A program made the translations under genes and the position numbers. Shown here in pieces: positions 8,654-16,935 of a stretch of 64,000 nt of DNA; position 1 is the first letter of the stretch; each line of letters starts with the position of its first letter. The stretch covers positions 2,232,001-2,296,000 of the forward strand of contig NZ_AP025737.1 of the NCBI RefSeq assembly GCF_023734115.1, given 5' to 3'. The notes beneath the pieces were generated by a model, which made no database searches, was not told the DNA's origin, and was given only the letters and a program-made list of their open reading frames with translations. The stretch is from Herbiconiux sp. L3-i23 (GTDB taxonomy: Bacteria; Actinomycetota; Actinomycetes; Actinomycetales; Microbacteriaceae).

Positions 8654-9591
8654 CCCCGCACCTTCCCCTCGAACTCCTCGAGTCTGTCGATGCGCACGAG
8701 CTTCATCATCGAGCGCACCGCCTCGGGCTGACTCGAGCCCAGACCGTGACGGGTCACGTTCAGCGCTCCCGCCGCCGAGCCGACCTCGAGCGCCTCGTCG
8801 ATGTCGCCGCCGCGGGCGAGCACCGAGGTCACCCCCGCGGTCAGCGAGTCGCCCGCGCCGCGGGTGTCGACGACCTGCATCTCGGGCATGTGCACTTCAC
8901 GCACACCGTCGGGCGACGCGACGAGCGTCGATTCGTGCGCCCGGGTGACGATGACGTGCTCGGCGCCGTCATCACGGATCCGCTGCATGGCGGCGACGAT
9001 GTCGGCACGGTCCTCGCCGTCGAGGCGCCCGCTGTCGCGCAGTTCCGAATCGCTGACCTTGACGAGCAGCAGACCGCCGCCGAGCGCCTCCTCGAGTCGG
9101 TCGCCCGATAGATCGGCGATGACGCGGCGGCCGGCCGCACGCAGGTCGGCCGCCAGGCGCCGATAGACCTCGGCCGGGATCTCGTCGTCGCTCGTCGGAC
9201 CGCTCAGGATGATCGCGTCGCACTCGAGACCGGCGTGCAGGGTGAGCCCGTAGAGCTCGTCGAGTTCATGGCGGGACAGCGGGTCGCCCGCGGCTTCGAC
9301 GATGCTCTCTCGCTCGCCTTCGCGCCGGTCGTGGACGTAGGCGGCGCCGCGTCCGTCGCGCTCGACTCCGAGGACCTCGATGCCCTCGTCGTCGGCGAGG
9401 TGTCGGACCAGCCCGCCGACCTCGCCGGTGAGGACCGCGCAGATGGTCGTCTCGACGCCGAGGCGCTCGAGCATGCGCGCCTGCCAGACGCCCTGCCCGC
9501 CGGCGTGCACGTGCACGTCAGGACCGGTGGGGTGATCCTCGATGGTCACAGTGAGAACGGGAGACGGGGCGAAGACGGCGACTCGGGTCAC
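8650..9591 (-). CDS. PfkB-family carbohydrate kinase (phosphofructokinase-like)
   Basis: The 313-residue product is a ribokinase-fold sugar kinase of the 1-phosphofructokinase type. The N-terminal PfkB motif is seen as HAGGQGVWQARMLERLG, and the C-terminal one as VDTRGAGDSLTAGV, where Asp of GAGD is the catalytic base. The sugar substrate is not determinable. I prefer GTG 9591 (VTRVAVFAPSP) because CAGACT, a -10-like box, ends six bases before it; GTG 9615 would add eight residues. It overlaps surE and shares its transcript. Confidence 0.85.
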   Translation of the reverse strand: MTRVAVFAPSPVLTVTIEDHPTGPDVHVHAGGQGVWQARMLERLGVETTICAVLTGEVGGLVRHLADDEGIEVLGVERDGRGAAYVHDRREGERESIVEAAGDPLSRHELDELYGLTLHAGLECDAIILSGPTSDDEIPAEVYRRLAADLRAAGRRVIADLSGDRLEEALGGGLLLVKVSDSELRDSGRLDGEDRADIVAAMQRIRDDGAEHVIVTRAHESTLVASPDGVREVHMPEMQVVDTRGAGDSLTAGVTSVLARGGDIDEALEVGSAAGALNVTRHGLGSSQPEAVRSMMKLVRIDRLEEFEGKVRG

Positions 9592-9669
9592 CCGACCAGT
9601 CTGGCCCGATGGCACCCCGTTCCCCGTTTCCGTTCAGGGCCCTCTCGGTCGATCGTCAGCGCGGCTCGC

Positions 9670-10107
9670 TCAGCGGAACACGCTGCGAGCGGTCGCGGTC
9701 GCGTCGATCGCGACACCGGTGGGAATCAGCATCGAGACGAACGGCGGATTCCACACGGAGGAGAGCGTCACCGTCGCGGTCATCCCGTCCGTCGATTCCG
9801 CCTGCGCAACGGCGACATCGTCGGCGATCCCTGAGCGCGACGCCAGATGCGCGGCGACCGCGTCGCGGACTTCGGCCGACGTCAACCGCGGACGCACCGT
9901 CAGTCCGTCGACGCGCACGTCGTCGAGGTCGAAGGATTCGGCGGCGGCGAGTTCCGACTCGTCGGCAAGGTCGAGCAGCCGTTTGCGTTCGAGGTAGAGC
10001 GAGCTCGCCGCGGCGAGCAGGAGCGCCACCGCGAGCGCGAGTGCCGCGAAGCCGACGATGAGCGGGAGGGTCGACCCGGTGTCGTCACGGAGTGGTCTGC
10101 GGTTCAC
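9670..10107 (-). CDS. TadG-like pilus/secretion protein
   Basis: The 145-residue product has a TadE/TadG-type start: DDTGSTLPLIVGF leading into one hydrophobic helix at about 15-40, then a soluble extracytoplasmic domain. It is the last of three overlapping genes (10965 to 9670 on the minus strand) that encode minor-pilin-like proteins. Its start overlaps the stop of the preceding gene by four bases. By analogy to Tad/Flp systems these proteins assemble with or cap the pilus. The assignment rests on the N-terminal helix and on gene order. Confidence 0.75.
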   Translation of the reverse strand: MNRRPLRDDTGSTLPLIVGFAALALAVALLLAAASSLYLERKRLLDLADESELAAAESFDLDDVRVDGLTVRPRLTSAEVRDAVAAHLASRSGIADDVAVAQAESTDGMTATVTLSSVWNPPFVSMLIPTGVAIDATATARSVFR

Positions 10108-10589
10108 TGCAGCTCTCCGCGGAACGCCGAAACCCGTTGCACTGCGGTCGCCGTGACGGGGATGTGCAGCGGCAGCGAGGAGTCGAGCGCGGACGGTACG
10201 AGCGGCAGGGGGACGTCGAGCGTGACCGTCACCGTGACCACCGAATCGCGCTGAAGACAGTCCGCTGTGGCGGGGACGCAGCTGATCTCCGTGGCGGCCG
10301 GGGCGTCGTCGAGTGAGAAGTCGGCCGCGGCGAGGCGCACGATCTCGTCGACCGTCGTGCGCCCCTCCGCTGGCTCGAGGGCCTGGACGTACGCCCGGGC
10401 TGAGGCGTGCGCCGCGCCCTCGGCCGCGAACGCCGCGCCCTGCACCATCCCCAACGTGAGTACGAGATAGACGACCGGGACCAGCAGGAGTGCGCCGGCG
10501 GTGACGAACTCGAGGGACGCCGATCCCGCGTCGGACCTGAACCCGCAGCGCGGAGGTCGCTCAGTCCGCGAGTCGCTCGAGCGGAGCAT
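10104..10589 (-). CDS. TadE-like minor pilin protein
   Basis: The 161-residue product carries the TadE signature: SDAGSASLEFVTAGALLLVP at about residues 19-38, including the Glu five residues into the helix region expected of type IV-like prepilins, followed by a soluble domain with two cysteines (SCVPATADC). The ATG at 10589 lies behind a GGAGG site embedded in the end of the upstream gene, which it overlaps by 29 bases. It belongs to the three-gene pseudopilin cluster. Confidence 0.8.
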   Translation of the reverse strand: MLRSSDSRTERPPRCGFRSDAGSASLEFVTAGALLLVPVVYLVLTLGMVQGAAFAAEGAAHASARAYVQALEPAEGRTTVDEIVRLAAADFSLDDAPAATEISCVPATADCLQRDSVVTVTVTLDVPLPLVPSALDSSLPLHIPVTATAVQRVSAFRGELQ

Positions 10590-10965
10590 GGCCGGTCACC
10601 TCCAACGCCCGATCGGGCCCGAGCAGGCCGAACACGGGGAGAGCCGAGCGGACGCGGACCTCGACCATCGAGGCGCCTCCGACGGTCACCTCGCGCGCGC
10701 TGACGTCCGCGACGTATCCGTCGCTCACGGCGAGGGTGAGCAACGTGCGTGTGCGCTCGGCGCCCGCGTCGAGCGAACTACCCACGAGACCTGCGTGCCG
10801 AGCCCCTTCGACCGCCGCGTCGATCGCGGTGTTCCTCACATGGAGCGCGAGCGCCAATTGGACGACACCCAACGCCAGCGCTGTGAGGAGCACGGCGACC
10901 ATGGCGAATTCGGCCGGGGCGGATCCGCGGTCGTCGGTCAGCCATCGACGGCGCGGTGCGGACAT
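10561..10965 (-). CDS. TadE-like minor pilin protein
   Basis: The 134-residue product has DDRGSAPAEFAMVAVLL near its N-terminus, the classic TadE/TadG pattern of Gly-Ser-x-x-x-Glu-Phe entering a membrane helix. I start it at ATG 10965 because a strong AGGAGG lies seven bases upstream, whereas the open frame's more distal start has none. The C-terminal end overlaps the next gene. It is the first gene of the pseudopilin trio and lies about 760 bases from the small pilin-like gene at 11734, with a DUF4126 gene on the other strand between them. Confidence 0.82.
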   Translation of the reverse strand: MSAPRRRWLTDDRGSAPAEFAMVAVLLTALALGVVQLALALHVRNTAIDAAVEGARHAGLVGSSLDAGAERTRTLLTLAVSDGYVADVSAREVTVGGASMVEVRVRSALPVFGLLGPDRALEVTGHAPLERLAD

Positions 10966-11108
10966 GGGCGACCTCCTCGCCGCGAGTCTGCCGCGAGGGT
11001 CTGCACCGGGTCGGATGTCATCCACAGGCGTAGGACGCAGGATCGATGCGGAGGGCGCGTGCGTGATCCGCGTCCATCGACGACGATGGCCCGGAAGGAG
11101 GGCGGCAG

Positions 11109-11726
11109 ATGCTCGAAGCGATCGCAGGTACCGGCCTCGCCGCGGCGGCGGGACTCAACGCGTACATCCCGCTGCTCGCGCTCGGGTTGCTGTCCCGCTT
11201 CACCGATCTGGTCGTGCTGCCCGGCGGGTGGTCGTGGCTCGAGAACGAGTGGGCGCTCGGAGTCTGCGGGGTGCTGTTCGTGCTCGAGATCGTCGCGGAC
11301 AAGATCCCTGCGGTCGATTCGGTGAACGACCTGCTGCAGAGCGTCGTTCGCCCGGCGTCGGGCGGCATCGTCTTCGGCTCGGGAACGTCGGCGCAGACGG
11401 CGGCGATCGAGGATCCCGGCACGTTCTTCACCTCGGGCAGCTGGGTGCCGGTCGCGATCGGCGTCGGTGTCGCCCTCGCGGTGCATGTCGTGAAGGCCAT
11501 CGCGCGAGCCGCCGCCAACACTGTGACGGCCGGCGTCGCTGCTCCGGTGCTGTCAGTGGCGGAGGACATCGCGAGCGTCTTCCTGGTGATCGCCGCGATC
11601 GTGCTGCCGGTGCTCGTGATTCTCCTGCTGGCCGGTGTGGTGGTCGGCTTCGTCGTGCTGGTGCGACGCACAGCCGCGCGACGGCGGGCGAAGCGTCGGG
11701 CTTCGGCGGCCGCGCAGCCGACGTGA
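11109..11726 (+). CDS. DUF4126 membrane protein
   Basis: The 205-residue product matches the DUF4126 family: it opens with a helix containing GTGLAAAAGLNAYIPLLALG, then has the VLEIVADKIPAVD segment and several hydrophobic helices (about 1-30, 50-65, 110-130, 150-180), ending in a basic Arg/Ala tail. The biochemical function of the family is unknown. A GGAGG-type site precedes ATG 11109. It is inserted on the opposite strand within the Tad locus, with no sign that it is part of that system. Confidence 0.85.
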   Translation: MLEAIAGTGLAAAAGLNAYIPLLALGLLSRFTDLVVLPGGWSWLENEWALGVCGVLFVLEIVADKIPAVDSVNDLLQSVVRPASGGIVFGSGTSAQTAAIEDPGTFFTSGSWVPVAIGVGVALAVHVVKAIARAAANTVTAGVAAPVLSVAEDIASVFLVIAAIVLPVLVILLLAGVVVGFVVLVRRTAARRRAKRRASAAAQPT

Positions 11727-11733
11727 CGCGCGA

Positions 11734-11946
11734 CTAGAACGAGATGACCCGGTCGATCGCCTGATCGAAGACGTTACTGAGCGCGGGCGCCGCGACTCCC
11801 CAGATGACGATGACGAGGCCTGCCGTCATCAGGGTGATGAGCACCCATCCCGGCACGTCGCCCCGGTCGTCGGCGACGCGGACGCGCAGACGGTCGATAG
11901 CGCTGCTGATCAGGCGGGATGTCTTCGTGAAGCTGTGCTCGCTCAT
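11734..11946 (-). CDS. Small Flp-pilin-like protein
   Basis: This 70-residue protein has a charged cytoplasmic start with DRGDVPGWVLITLMTAG at about residues 27-43, a single hydrophobic helix, and a short Asp/Arg C-terminus. Size and layout match the small pilins encoded in actinobacterial tad loci, and it lies downstream of tadABC. The start ATG 11946 (MSEHSFTK) is preferred to the upstream in-frame one because the extra residues are translated from a repeat-bearing intergenic region. A true Flp cleavage site (Gly before Glu/Tyr) is not obvious, so pilin identity is an inference. Confidence 0.7.
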   Translation of the reverse strand: MSEHSFTKTSRLISSAIDRLRVRVADDRGDVPGWVLITLMTAGLVIVIWGVAAPALSNVFDQAIDRVISF

Positions 11947-12010
11947 CGCCTCAGGATTCCCCGGCGACGCGAAGGGCGGCGGGAGTTCTCCACAGGCCGC
12001 GCACCGACGC

Positions 12011-12068
12011 CGAGATGCCCAGTTCGGCGGGTCTGCGCGCTCGAACACCCGCAGAACCGGGCATCTCG
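12011..12068. repeat. Palindromic hairpin element, family B copy 1
   Basis: Arms 12011-12032 and 12047-12068 are complementary at 20 of 22 positions and carry the shared core TGCCCAGTTC-GCGGGT. It lies 16 bases beyond the stop codon of the hydrolase gene on the minus strand. Two other copies are at 58265-58328 and 62563-62610, also at gene 3' ends, so a terminator role is likely. Confidence 0.75.
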
Positions 12069-12084
12069 CCGAGCGCGGGCGGCG

Positions 12085-13053
12085 TCAGCGGCGGGGTGCG
12101 TAGGCGCGCCAGAGGATGCGGGCGTGCTGCGCCTTCGCTCGGGCGACGCCGCGCTCGTCTCCGCGTAGGGCGCTCACCCACTCGGCGGCGCGACTGTGCA
12201 TCGCGTTCATCAGCATCGCGAGGTCGGCGTTTCGGGCGGGCGGCAGTTCGGCGGCGTCGGACGACATCCGTCCGCGCTGCCGCAGCTCATCGTCGAGGTG
12301 GCGGATGGTCAGCTCGGCGACGCCGATCGCGTGCCCGTTGATGATCGAGTGCGCCGCTCCTTCGATCTCCCACCGCCGAGAGCCGGCCGCCGCCGCGGTG
12401 AGCGCGGAATGGAAGCGGCGGGGCGAAGTGCGGTCGTACTCGCCGCGGATGAAGAGGATCTTCGCCTGCACGAGCCGCACCCGGTCGCGAATGCGGTAGC
12501 GGAGCATGTGCGGCAGGACGGTGAGGAAGTACACCGCCCCGCAGAGCATGTACGCCGAAAGCGCGGTCAACGCGAGGTGCAGGGATTCGCGGACCGACGA
12601 CTGGACGAATCGCACGCCCTGCTTCGCCGCGGTGGCCTCGGCTTCGTTGACGACCGGACTCACCAGTACCGCGTGAGTGAGTTCGGGCCGCCGCACGAGC
12701 ACCTCGGTCACGACCTGGGTGCCCATCGAGTGGCCGATGAGGATGGCGTCGTCGAGGCCGTAGTGGTCGAGCACGGCCTCGACCTGGTCGGCGAAGAACT
12801 CTGGCGTCGGCTGCACGTGCGGACGCGGCATCCCGCCGAACCCCGGCAGGTCGAGCGCGTACACGTCACCGCGCAGTGCCAGGGTCGGCGCAAGGAACTC
12901 GAAGTAGGTGGCGGCCACCCCCACCCCGGCGACGAGCACGAACGCACGCGACTGCTCGGAGTCGCTCTTGCTCACCCGCGTGACGCGGGTCGTGTTCTCA
13001 CCCGACCGGACGTGGTCCACCGTCAGCTGGGTGGGCTGGCTCGCGTCGGTCAC
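12085..13053 (-). CDS. Alpha/beta hydrolase
   Basis: The 322-residue product has an alpha/beta hydrolase core. The nucleophile elbow GHSMG is at residues 107-111 (Ser109), the oxyanion region at LVAGVGVAATYFEF near 40, a likely acid in FIRGEYDRTSP, and the catalytic His in EGAAHSIINGH. The substrate is unknown. The start GTG 13053 follows a GGAG site. The last 70 residues are Arg/Ala-rich and outside the usual fold. It lies within the tad locus between tadC and the pilin-like gene, same strand, about 50 bases after tadC, so it may be cotranscribed without having a pilus function. Confidence 0.85.
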   Translation of the reverse strand: MTDASQPTQLTVDHVRSGENTTRVTRVSKSDSEQSRAFVLVAGVGVAATYFEFLAPTLALRGDVYALDLPGFGGMPRPHVQPTPEFFADQVEAVLDHYGLDDAILIGHSMGTQVVTEVLVRRPELTHAVLVSPVVNEAEATAAKQGVRFVQSSVRESLHLALTALSAYMLCGAVYFLTVLPHMLRYRIRDRVRLVQAKILFIRGEYDRTSPRRFHSALTAAAAGSRRWEIEGAAHSIINGHAIGVAELTIRHLDDELRQRGRMSSDAAELPPARNADLAMLMNAMHSRAAEWVSALRGDERGVARAKAQHARILWRAYAPRR

Positions 13054-13099
13054 CGCTCCAGGATGCCAGGTCACGTCCGAGAAGCCGCAGGGCGCCGGA

Positions 13100-14038
13100 T
13101 CAGAAGCCGGTCTGCAGCACCATGAGCCCCGGGAACACGGCGATTGCGATCGTGAACGGCAGGATGAAGAAGACGAGCGGCACCAGCATCGCGACCTCCT
13201 TCTTGCCCGCGAGTTCGAGGAGCACACGCTTGGCCTCCTCGCGGCAGTCACCCGCCTGCGCCCGGAGCACCTCGGCCAGCGGTGCGCCGCGATCCAGGGC
13301 TGCGACGAGCTGATCGACCGCCCGGGTGAGTGCGGGCACCCCGAGCTCCCCGGACAGCCGGAGCAGTGCGGACGCGAGCGGCGTGCCCGCCGCGACGGCG
13401 GCGACGACACCGCGCAGCTCGACGGCGATCTCGCCGGTGCCGACGCGGGCCACTCGGCGGAGGGAGTCGTGGATGCCCTCTCCGGCCGCCAGACTCAGCG
13501 ACAGGAACTCGAGCATCGTCGGCAGCTCCTGAGTTATTCGGGAGGACCGCCGGCGGACGGCCCGAGCCAGAAGTCGATCGCGGACGACGACGCCCGCGAC
13601 CGCACCGGTCGCGGGAAGCACGAGGGATGGTCCGAGCGCCACCCCCGCCGACGCCGCGGCGACGGCGAGCAGACCGCCCAGCGCGCCACCGGAAGCGAGC
13701 GCGATCAGTTGCTGGGTGCGGTAGCGCTCGACCGTCGTCGCGCTCCCCGAACGGCGCAGTTGCTGCACGAGTCGGGAGCGACCGCCGAGCAGCGAGTCGA
13801 GCCCGGCGCGTGCTGCGAGCAGTGCCGGCCGCCAGAAGATCCCGAGCACACCGCTCGGGTCGGACGATCGCCGGGCGAGGATGCGCCGCGCCTCCTGCGA
13901 GATGTCGACCAGTTGCGGAGCGAGTCGATCAGCGAGTCGAGGCCGTGACAGGCGCGGCGTCGCGGCGATCAGCATCCAGAGGCCGAGGCCGAGCACGCTG
14001 CCGAGCAGCGCCGACCAGCCGAGGCTTCCCGCGCTCAC
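13100..14038 (-). CDS. Type II secretion F-family membrane protein (TadC-like)
   Basis: The 312-residue product is a GspF/TadC-type inner-membrane platform protein. It has an N-terminal membrane helix, two central helices near 115-150, the cytoplasmic T2SSF domain (ELPTMLEFLSLSLAAGEGI through AGKKEVAMLVPLVFFILP) and a C-terminal helix. In Tad systems TadB and TadC form the membrane platform on which the TadA ATPase acts. The GTG start overlaps the tadB stop (GTGA), indicating tight coupling. Confidence 0.88.
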   Translation of the reverse strand: MSAGSLGWSALLGSVLGLGLWMLIAATPRLSRPRLADRLAPQLVDISQEARRILARRSSDPSGVLGIFWRPALLAARAGLDSLLGGRSRLVQQLRRSGSATTVERYRTQQLIALASGGALGGLLAVAAASAGVALGPSLVLPATGAVAGVVVRDRLLARAVRRRSSRITQELPTMLEFLSLSLAAGEGIHDSLRRVARVGTGEIAVELRGVVAAVAAGTPLASALLRLSGELGVPALTRAVDQLVAALDRGAPLAEVLRAQAGDCREEAKRVLLELAGKKEVAMLVPLVFFILPFTIAIAVFPGLMVLQTGF

Positions 14039-14907
14039 TGGAACCACCGCGCCTCGCGGGGAAGCCGCCCGATCGAGATCATGGCGCGGTAGGCGACCAC
14101 GGACAGTGCGGCACCGCACACGAGCAGCAGGACACCGGCCGACGTGCTGTAGGCAGCGGCCGCCTCGGGTCTGGTGCACAGCAGAAGCAGCACTATCCAC
14201 GGGGCGGCGACTCCGAGCCGTGCGGCGTTGTGCACCCACGACTGTCGGGCCTCGAGCTCGGCGCGGACGGCGCCGTCGGCGCGGAGATGCTGCGACAGAC
14301 CGCGCAGCACGGTCGCGAGCTCGGTGCCGCCGACCTCCCGCGCCATGCGGAGCGTCTCGATGATCCGGTCGGCGACGGGGTCGGCGAGCCGCGACTTAAG
14401 CTCGTCGACGCTGACACCGAAGTTACCGGTGGCGCCGTAACTGCGTGCGAACTGCCGGAACGCCGGACGCAGCGGCTCGGGCCCGGTGTCGGCGAGCGCC
14501 GCGAGCGCGTCGGGCATGGCGATCCCCGAGCGCACGGCTGCGACGAGGTGGTCGAGGACATCGGGCCACGCCTGACGCCCCGTGGCGATCCGGCGGGTGG
14601 TGCGCCATCCGACGACGGTCAGCGGAGCGGCTGCGCCCGCGGCCGCCGCGAGAGCCGCGAAGGCCGCGACACCCGTCACACCGAGGATGGCGGCGCCGGC
14701 GACGAGACCCAGCAGGACGGAGACGGCGACGAACGCGGCGGTCGACACCGCCGAGAAGCCGCCCGCGTCGAGCCTGGCGCGCAACCTTCCCGCTCGTACA
14801 GGCCGCCGTCGCTTCAGGCCGGCGTCGGGCCAAAGCCACGGCGCGGCGACGAGGAGCAGTCCCGTGCCGAGCACGACGCCGAGGAAGACGCCGACGAACA
14901 TGCTCAC
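14035..14907 (-). CDS. Type II secretion F-family membrane protein (TadB-like)
   Basis: The 290-residue product is the first of two T2SSF-domain platform proteins. It starts with a membrane helix (FVGVFLGVVLGTGLLLVAAP), has a second hydrophobic pair at about 55-105, the T2SSF core with WPDVLDHLVAAVRSGIAMPD and LAREVGGTEL-like segments, and C-terminal helices. Start is GTG 14907, overlapping the tadA stop, or ATG 14901 two codons later. It sits in tadA-tadB-tadC order. Confidence 0.88.
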   Translation of the reverse strand: MSMFVGVFLGVVLGTGLLLVAAPWLWPDAGLKRRRPVRAGRLRARLDAGGFSAVSTAAFVAVSVLLGLVAGAAILGVTGVAAFAALAAAAGAAAPLTVVGWRTTRRIATGRQAWPDVLDHLVAAVRSGIAMPDALAALADTGPEPLRPAFRQFARSYGATGNFGVSVDELKSRLADPVADRIIETLRMAREVGGTELATVLRGLSQHLRADGAVRAELEARQSWVHNAARLGVAAPWIVLLLLCTRPEAAAAYSTSAGVLLLVCGAALSVVAYRAMISIGRLPREARWFQ

Positions 14908-16133
14908 GCGACGCGTCCGAGGATCAGGGCGGGGTCCAGCCCGGCCAGCTCGAACTTTCCGAGCTTCTCGGGGAAGCTGCCGGTCGCCCGCAGCCGGATG
15001 CCGTCGTGGACGAAGAGGCTCGATGCTTCGATCACTCCCCCGTCGACCCTCCCGGTCGGGGCGAGGATCTCGACCACCTGACGCCGACCGCCGCGCCGCA
15101 TCGCGCAGTGCACGACCACATCGACCGTGGAGGCGACGGTCGGGATCACGAACGAGGAGTCGATGTTGCGCCCGGCGAGCAGCGGCAGGGTGCTGAGCTT
15201 GACCAGCGCTTCACGGGCGCTTCCCGCGTGGATGCTGCAGGCGCCCGGCACGCCGCTGCTGAGGGCGATCAGCAGATCGAGCGCCTCGGCCTCACGGACC
15301 TCGCCGATGACGAGGCGGTCGGGGCGCATGCGCAGCGCCTCCTTCACGAGTCGGCGCAACGTCACCTCACCGGTTCCTTCGAGGCTCGGCTGCCGGCACT
15401 GCATCGCGACGACGTCTCGGGCGCGGAGGTCGAGTTCGAAGGTCTCCTCGACGGTGACGATGCGCTCCCCCGGTCGCGCTGCGCCGAGCGCTGCCTGCAG
15501 GAGGGTGGTCTTGCCCGCGTGGGTGGCGCCCGAGACGAGGATGTTGCATCCCGCGAGCACGCACATCCGCAGGTATTCGGCCGCCTCGCGGGTCAGCGAC
15601 CCGCTCTCGACGAGCTGCCCGAGGTCGCGGAGCCCGCGCCCGAACTTGCGGACGTTGACCGCCCAGTGCCGTCGCGTGACGTCGGGGATGACGACGTGCA
15701 GCCGGGATCCGTCGGGCAATGACGCGTCGACGAAGGGCGACGAGTGGTCGACGCGGCGACCACTGGAGGCGAGCATCCGCTCGACCACGTCGCGCACGTC
15801 GTCATCGGTCATGACGATCGTGGTCAACTCGGCGACCCCGCCGCGGGCCGCGAAGACCCGCGCCGGCCCGTTGATCCAGATCTCCTCGACCTCCGGGTCG
15901 TCGAGCAGATGTTGCAGCGCACCGAACCCCGTCAGTTCGGCGAGCACGGCGCGTTCGAGGGCGGCGGGATCGACGGAAGTTCCGCGAAGCGCAGCCCCGT
16001 CGCGCTCCTGACCGCGGATCACCTCGTCGCGGATGTACCGCGTCGCGGCCGCCGGATCGAGATGCAGGTCGACGCCGTCGCGGCGCACCCTCTCCCGCAC
16101 CAGCTCCGTGATCGACTGCACCGCTCCCGCCAT
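14904..16133 (-). CDS. tadA: CpaF/TadA-family secretion ATPase
   Basis: This 409-residue hexameric ATPase powers Tad pilus assembly or secretion. The N-terminal domain contains EVEEIWINGPARVF and the arginine-rich region VNVRKFGRGL. Walker A is GATHAGKTT at residues 202-210, the Asp box VTVEETFELDL near 227, the Walker B region RPDRLVIGEVRE near 275 and the His box SIHAGSA near 300. I start at ATG 16133; CAGACT, a -10-like box, lies seven bases before it, suggesting a leaderless mRNA. The typical neighbours tadZ/cpaE and prepilin peptidase are not upstream, where an FBP gene is divergent. Confidence 0.92.
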   Translation of the reverse strand: MAGAVQSITELVRERVRRDGVDLHLDPAAATRYIRDEVIRGQERDGAALRGTSVDPAALERAVLAELTGFGALQHLLDDPEVEEIWINGPARVFAARGGVAELTTIVMTDDDVRDVVERMLASSGRRVDHSSPFVDASLPDGSRLHVVIPDVTRRHWAVNVRKFGRGLRDLGQLVESGSLTREAAEYLRMCVLAGCNILVSGATHAGKTTLLQAALGAARPGERIVTVEETFELDLRARDVVAMQCRQPSLEGTGEVTLRRLVKEALRMRPDRLVIGEVREAEALDLLIALSSGVPGACSIHAGSAREALVKLSTLPLLAGRNIDSSFVIPTVASTVDVVVHCAMRRGGRRQVVEILAPTGRVDGGVIEASSLFVHDGIRLRATGSFPEKLGKFELAGLDPALILGRVA

Positions 16134-16213
16134 GCGCAACAGTCTGCGCACGGCGCCCCACCCGTCGCCGGCGTTCTCCACAGTGCGCGCACACGGGCGT
16201 ACACTCGCCTGTC

Positions 16214-16291
16214 GTGAACCGTTCCGTTCCCCGCTCTCAGCCCTCCGGGCGTCAGGAGGTCGTCGGCGTCTCCTCCGCCGACGCGAGATAG
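16214..16291 (+). CDS. Possible leaderless 25-codon upstream ORF
   Basis: TACACT at 16200-16205 is a good -10 box and is followed eight bases later by GTG, which opens a 25-codon frame ending at TAG 16289-16291. The predicted peptide starts MNRSVPRSQPS and has no recognisable domain. A 6-bp stem (CCGCGA/TCGCGG) at 16387-16402 lies between it and the FBP gene. It could be a regulatory leader peptide or just the transcript start of the FBP gene. Promoter quality, not homology, supports it. Confidence 0.3.
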   Translation: MNRSVPRSQPSGRQEVVGVSSADAR

Positions 16292-16430
16292 CCACTGCTC
16301 CCTCCGAGCACTTCCGCGCGCCTGCGCACCCCGGCACCCATCTGCCCGTCGTGGCAGACCGTCGGACCCCGAACGGATACGTCCGCCCGCGACCCTTCGC
16401 GGCGGTCCTCACACACGAAAGAGCACTCTC

Positions 16431-16922
16431 ATGCATGCCCTGACCGAGAAGCAGCTGCGATCCTGCTTCGTCAACTCCACCCTCCGCGAGCGCAACGCCA
16501 TGCCGCTCCCCGACCGCTTCGGCGACCTCGACTGGGACTCCCTCGACTTTTTGGGCTGGCGCGACCCGAAGCAGCCGAACCTCGGCTACGTCGTCGCCGA
16601 GGTCGACGGCGAACCCGTCGGCCTCATCCTCCGCAAGGCGGAGGGCGGCAGCCGCACCAGGCCGCAGTGCAACTGGTGCGAAGACGTCACCCTGCCGAAC
16701 GACGTCCTGTTCTTCAGCGTCAAGCGCGCCGGAGCCGCGGGCCGCAAGGGCGACACCGTCGGCACGCTCGTCTGCGCCGAGTTCGAATGCTCGGCCAACG
16801 TCCGGCGTCGGCCGACGCTCGCCTATGTCGGATTCGACGTCGAAGCGGCGAAGCAGCAGCGCATCGACTCGCTGCGCGAGCGGGTGCAGAACTTCGCTCG
16901 CTCAGTGATGCGCGACAGCTGA
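16431..16922 (+). CDS. FBP-domain zinc-finger protein (FusB/EF-G-binding-like)
   Basis: The 163-residue product resembles proteins carrying the C-terminal treble-clef zinc finger of FusB-type elongation-factor-G-binding proteins. Four cysteines in two pairs, C80/C83 (QCNWC) and C115/C120 (VCAEFEC), are spaced as expected to bind zinc, with LFFSVKRAGAAGRKGDTVGT between them. FusB proteins free EF-G stalled on ribosomes and protect from fusidic acid; whether this protein does so is not known. The long leader (from about 16213) suggests post-transcriptional control. Confidence 0.8.
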   Translation: MHALTEKQLRSCFVNSTLRERNAMPLPDRFGDLDWDSLDFLGWRDPKQPNLGYVVAEVDGEPVGLILRKAEGGSRTRPQCNWCEDVTLPNDVLFFSVKRAGAAGRKGDTVGTLVCAEFECSANVRRRPTLAYVGFDVEAAKQQRIDSLRERVQNFARSVMRDS

Positions 16923-16935
16923 CGGGAGGCGCGGT

